NCBI GenBank assembly: GCA_903916735.1
Contig: CAIWXX010000180.1
Location: forward strand, 1-64,000
Origin: an uncultured Acidobacteriota bacterium
GTDB lineage: Bacteria > Acidobacteriota > CAIWXX01
Reading direction: 5' to 3'
Length of the DNA: 64,000 nt
Shown here: piece by piece, positions 62,362 to 64,000 of the stretch
Layout: each line of letters begins with the position of its first letter
Position numbering within the stretch: position 1 is the first letter of the stretch
Notes under the pieces: model-generated
Databases searched by the model: none
What the model was told of the DNA's origin: nothing
Seen by the model: only the letters and a program-made list of their open reading frames with translations
Made by a program: the position numbers and the translations under genes

Positions 62362-64000
62362 ATGATAGAGAGAAAGATGAAATCCATTTGCGTGACGGTC
62401 ATCTCGTTTCTGTGTCTCCTCCAATGCGCATCACTGATGGCTCAAAACGCCCCGGAGCCTCCCCTGTCCTTCGTCGGCTCGACCCTGTGGACCAAAGCCC
62501 AGGATATCAAGATCCAAGGAAAGCTCGGGTATGGCGCTTTCCTGAACGGCCTCGTCATCCTGGACCTCACCGATATGAAGAAACCCATCCAGCTGTCGCA
62601 ATTGTATCTCGGCGGCGGCTACTCAATTGAAGTTCGGGATGGGATGGCCTACGTCGCCGCCGGCAAAAAGGGGTTAAGCATCATCGATGTGAGCGACCCG
62701 AAGGCTCCGACTCTCAAGGCAACACTGAACACAGCCGGTGACGCTCACAAGATCGTCCTCAACGGAAACGACGCCTTCATAGCCAATGGCCCCATCGGTA
62801 TGGTGGTCGTCGACATCCAAAATCCATCGGTTCCGAAATTAATCGCATCATGGGATTCGCCCGGCGAGACGAAAGGCATCATCATTCAGAATGACATCGC
62901 TTATCTTGCGGACGGGAGCGCCGGCCTCCAGATCCTCGATGTCAGGAATCCGGCAAAGCCCACGCTCATCGGCGCCCTTATGACAGGCGGCACGTCGGAA
63001 GACATCGCGCTCTCCGGAACACATGTTTTCATTGCAGATGGATCCGCAGGGCTCAAAGCGATCGACATCTCAACGCCCTCTTCTCCACGTCAGGTCGCGT
63101 CCTGGGCGGCATCGGGCTATTCCCGAAGCGTCTCAGTCGACGGCACAATTCTCTGCGGTGGAAGTCTCTATGACGGCGGATATCAGATGATCGACATTTC
63201 TCATCCGGCCGCGCCCGTCGTCCTCTCGTCCAACAAATACACGATGTACAACGAGAGCTGGAACGTGGCCCTGAAAGGGCCTCTTCTGTGCGTCGTGGAT
63301 TATTTCTCCGGCATCTTTTTCATGGACGTGAGCGATCCCAAGAAACCGGCTGATATCGGCTCTTTTTTCACTCCGAGCTCCATCGTGGCTGCGGCCGCTC
63401 AGGATCACACGATCTATGCCGTCGGGGAATTGTCGGGCCTTCAGGTCATTGACTGTACCGATCCGGTTCATCCTCGCTCTGTTGGATCTACCGAGATTTT
63501 CAGGGGAGTTCAGAGTATCGCTGCCGGCGGAAATTACGTTTATGTAACCGATCGATGGTCAGTTCGAATTTTCGATGTCTCCTCGCCCTCTCAGCCGCTC
63601 GCGATCACGCCGTTGGTATTGCCGACCGGCATTCCGAGGACGATCGTTGTCAAAGGCCCTAAGGCGTATCTCACTGCCGACCATGGAGGATTCTATATCA
63701 TCGACATCACCGATCCACGAGCACCCGAGATCATCGGGAAATTTCCAATGGCCGGTTTCACGTATGGCCTGACTGTGGAAGGTGATTTCGCATATCTCGC
63801 CAACAGTGACACAGGGTTTCACATTTTGAATATCCACAATCCCGCCGATCCTGTTCTCGAGGGCTCCATCAAGCTCGACGGCGAACCGAATGGTGTGGCC
63901 GTGCGCGGGGCATACGCCTATGTTGCAACGGGCGAGGCCGGTCTTCAGATCGTGGACATCGGCAAACCGTCAGCCCCCAAGATTGCGGCGACAGTCGCCG
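62362..64000 (+). CDS. LVIVD-repeat beta-propeller-like protein, partial
   Basis: The frame runs off the window end. I choose ATG 62362 (GAGG six bases before). ATG 62350 and 62377 are also in frame. A signal peptide (MKSICVTVISFLCLLQCASLMAQ) is followed by at least ten LVIVD repeats of about 40 residues, with lines such as GLSIIDVSDPKAPTLKA, GLQILDVRNPAKPTLIG and GLQVIDCTDPVHPRSVG. These repeats form propeller-like folds on exported proteins. It starts 19 bases after the DUF362 gene and belongs to the same operon. The function is unknown. Confidence 0.93.
   Translation, partial: MIERKMKSICVTVISFLCLLQCASLMAQNAPEPPLSFVGSTLWTKAQDIKIQGKLGYGAFLNGLVILDLTDMKKPIQLSQLYLGGGYSIEVRDGMAYVAAGKKGLSIIDVSDPKAPTLKATLNTAGDAHKIVLNGNDAFIANGPIGMVVVDIQNPSVPKLIASWDSPGETKGIIIQNDIAYLADGSAGLQILDVRNPAKPTLIGALMTGGTSEDIALSGTHVFIADGSAGLKAIDISTPSSPRQVASWAASGYSRSVSVDGTILCGGSLYDGGYQMIDISHPAAPVVLSSNKYTMYNESWNVALKGPLLCVVDYFSGIFFMDVSDPKKPADIGSFFTPSSIVAAAAQDHTIYAVGELSGLQVIDCTDPVHPRSVGSTEIFRGVQSIAAGGNYVYVTDRWSVRIFDVSSPSQPLAITPLVLPTGIPRTIVVKGPKAYLTADHGGFYIIDITDPRAPEIIGKFPMAGFTYGLTVEGDFAYLANSDTGFHILNIHNPADPVLEGSIKLDGEPNGVAVRGAYAYVATGEAGLQIVDIGKPSAPKIAATVA

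Overview
This is a 64 kb stretch of a chromosome with roughly 55-58% GC, from a Gram-negative bacterium that is probably uncultured. The pointers are many signal peptides and lipoboxes, a Tat substrate, an outer-membrane-type beta-barrel ending in Phe, and secreted multidomain repeat proteins. The mix of secreted peptidases, CARDB/DUF11 giants, a GH127-type glycosidase and a bidirectional Hox hydrogenase is what I would expect in Acidobacteriota or a related phylum. No ribosomal or other marker gene is present, so this placement is only an inference.

Layout. Positions 1-1.3 kb are an accessory edge. They hold a translationally coupled minus-strand pair (a 59-aa zinc ribbon and an AT-rich radical SAM/SPASM protein that seems to lack the middle of its barrel), the 5' end of a group IIC intron behind a hairpin, a long inverted repeat and one copy of a dispersed repeat. 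1.3-4.8 kb: a degenerate P-loop kinase with a small lipoprotein, then a TPR protein and an M64 peptidase. 5-15.6 kb: hydrogenase block, with hypF on the minus strand, a papain-type protease with a built-in chagasin-like inhibitor domain, and then hoxF-hoxU-hoxY-hoxH-hoxW preceded by a 33-aa coupled leader peptide and followed by a receiver-only regulator. 15.8-23 kb: a sensor kinase, a DUF1680 glycosidase, a decayed B12-binding radical SAM gene cut off at a palindromic repeat, and a PAS hybrid kinase. 23.5-36.3 kb: a secreted C1B-like protein, a glycosyltransferase/methyltransferase pair, M28, M13 and M3-like metallopeptidases, a TSUP permease and a metzincin, with an EamA transporter relic between two of them.

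36.8-58.3 kb is the most striking part. A three-gene plus-strand locus encodes a HEAT-repeat/beta-barrel protein (973 aa), a 1332-aa protein with five Ig-like repeats of exactly 101 residues, and a 4831-aa protein with DUF11-like repeats, about 15 cysteine-bearing CARDB repeats and a large helical region. The last two overlap by ATGA, and both end in two SdrD-B-like domains. I read the locus as a possible surface or extracellular structure made together with its own outer-membrane component.

58.4-64 kb: a solute-binding lipoprotein on the minus strand, then a plus-strand operon of a DUF6599-like protein, a Tat-exported DUF362 protein and an LVIVD-repeat protein that runs off the end.

The genes point to a lifestyle of extracellular protein and glycan breakdown, with NAD-linked hydrogen metabolism as an electron sink or source. 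No tRNA, rRNA, CRISPR array or intact transposase gene was recognised.
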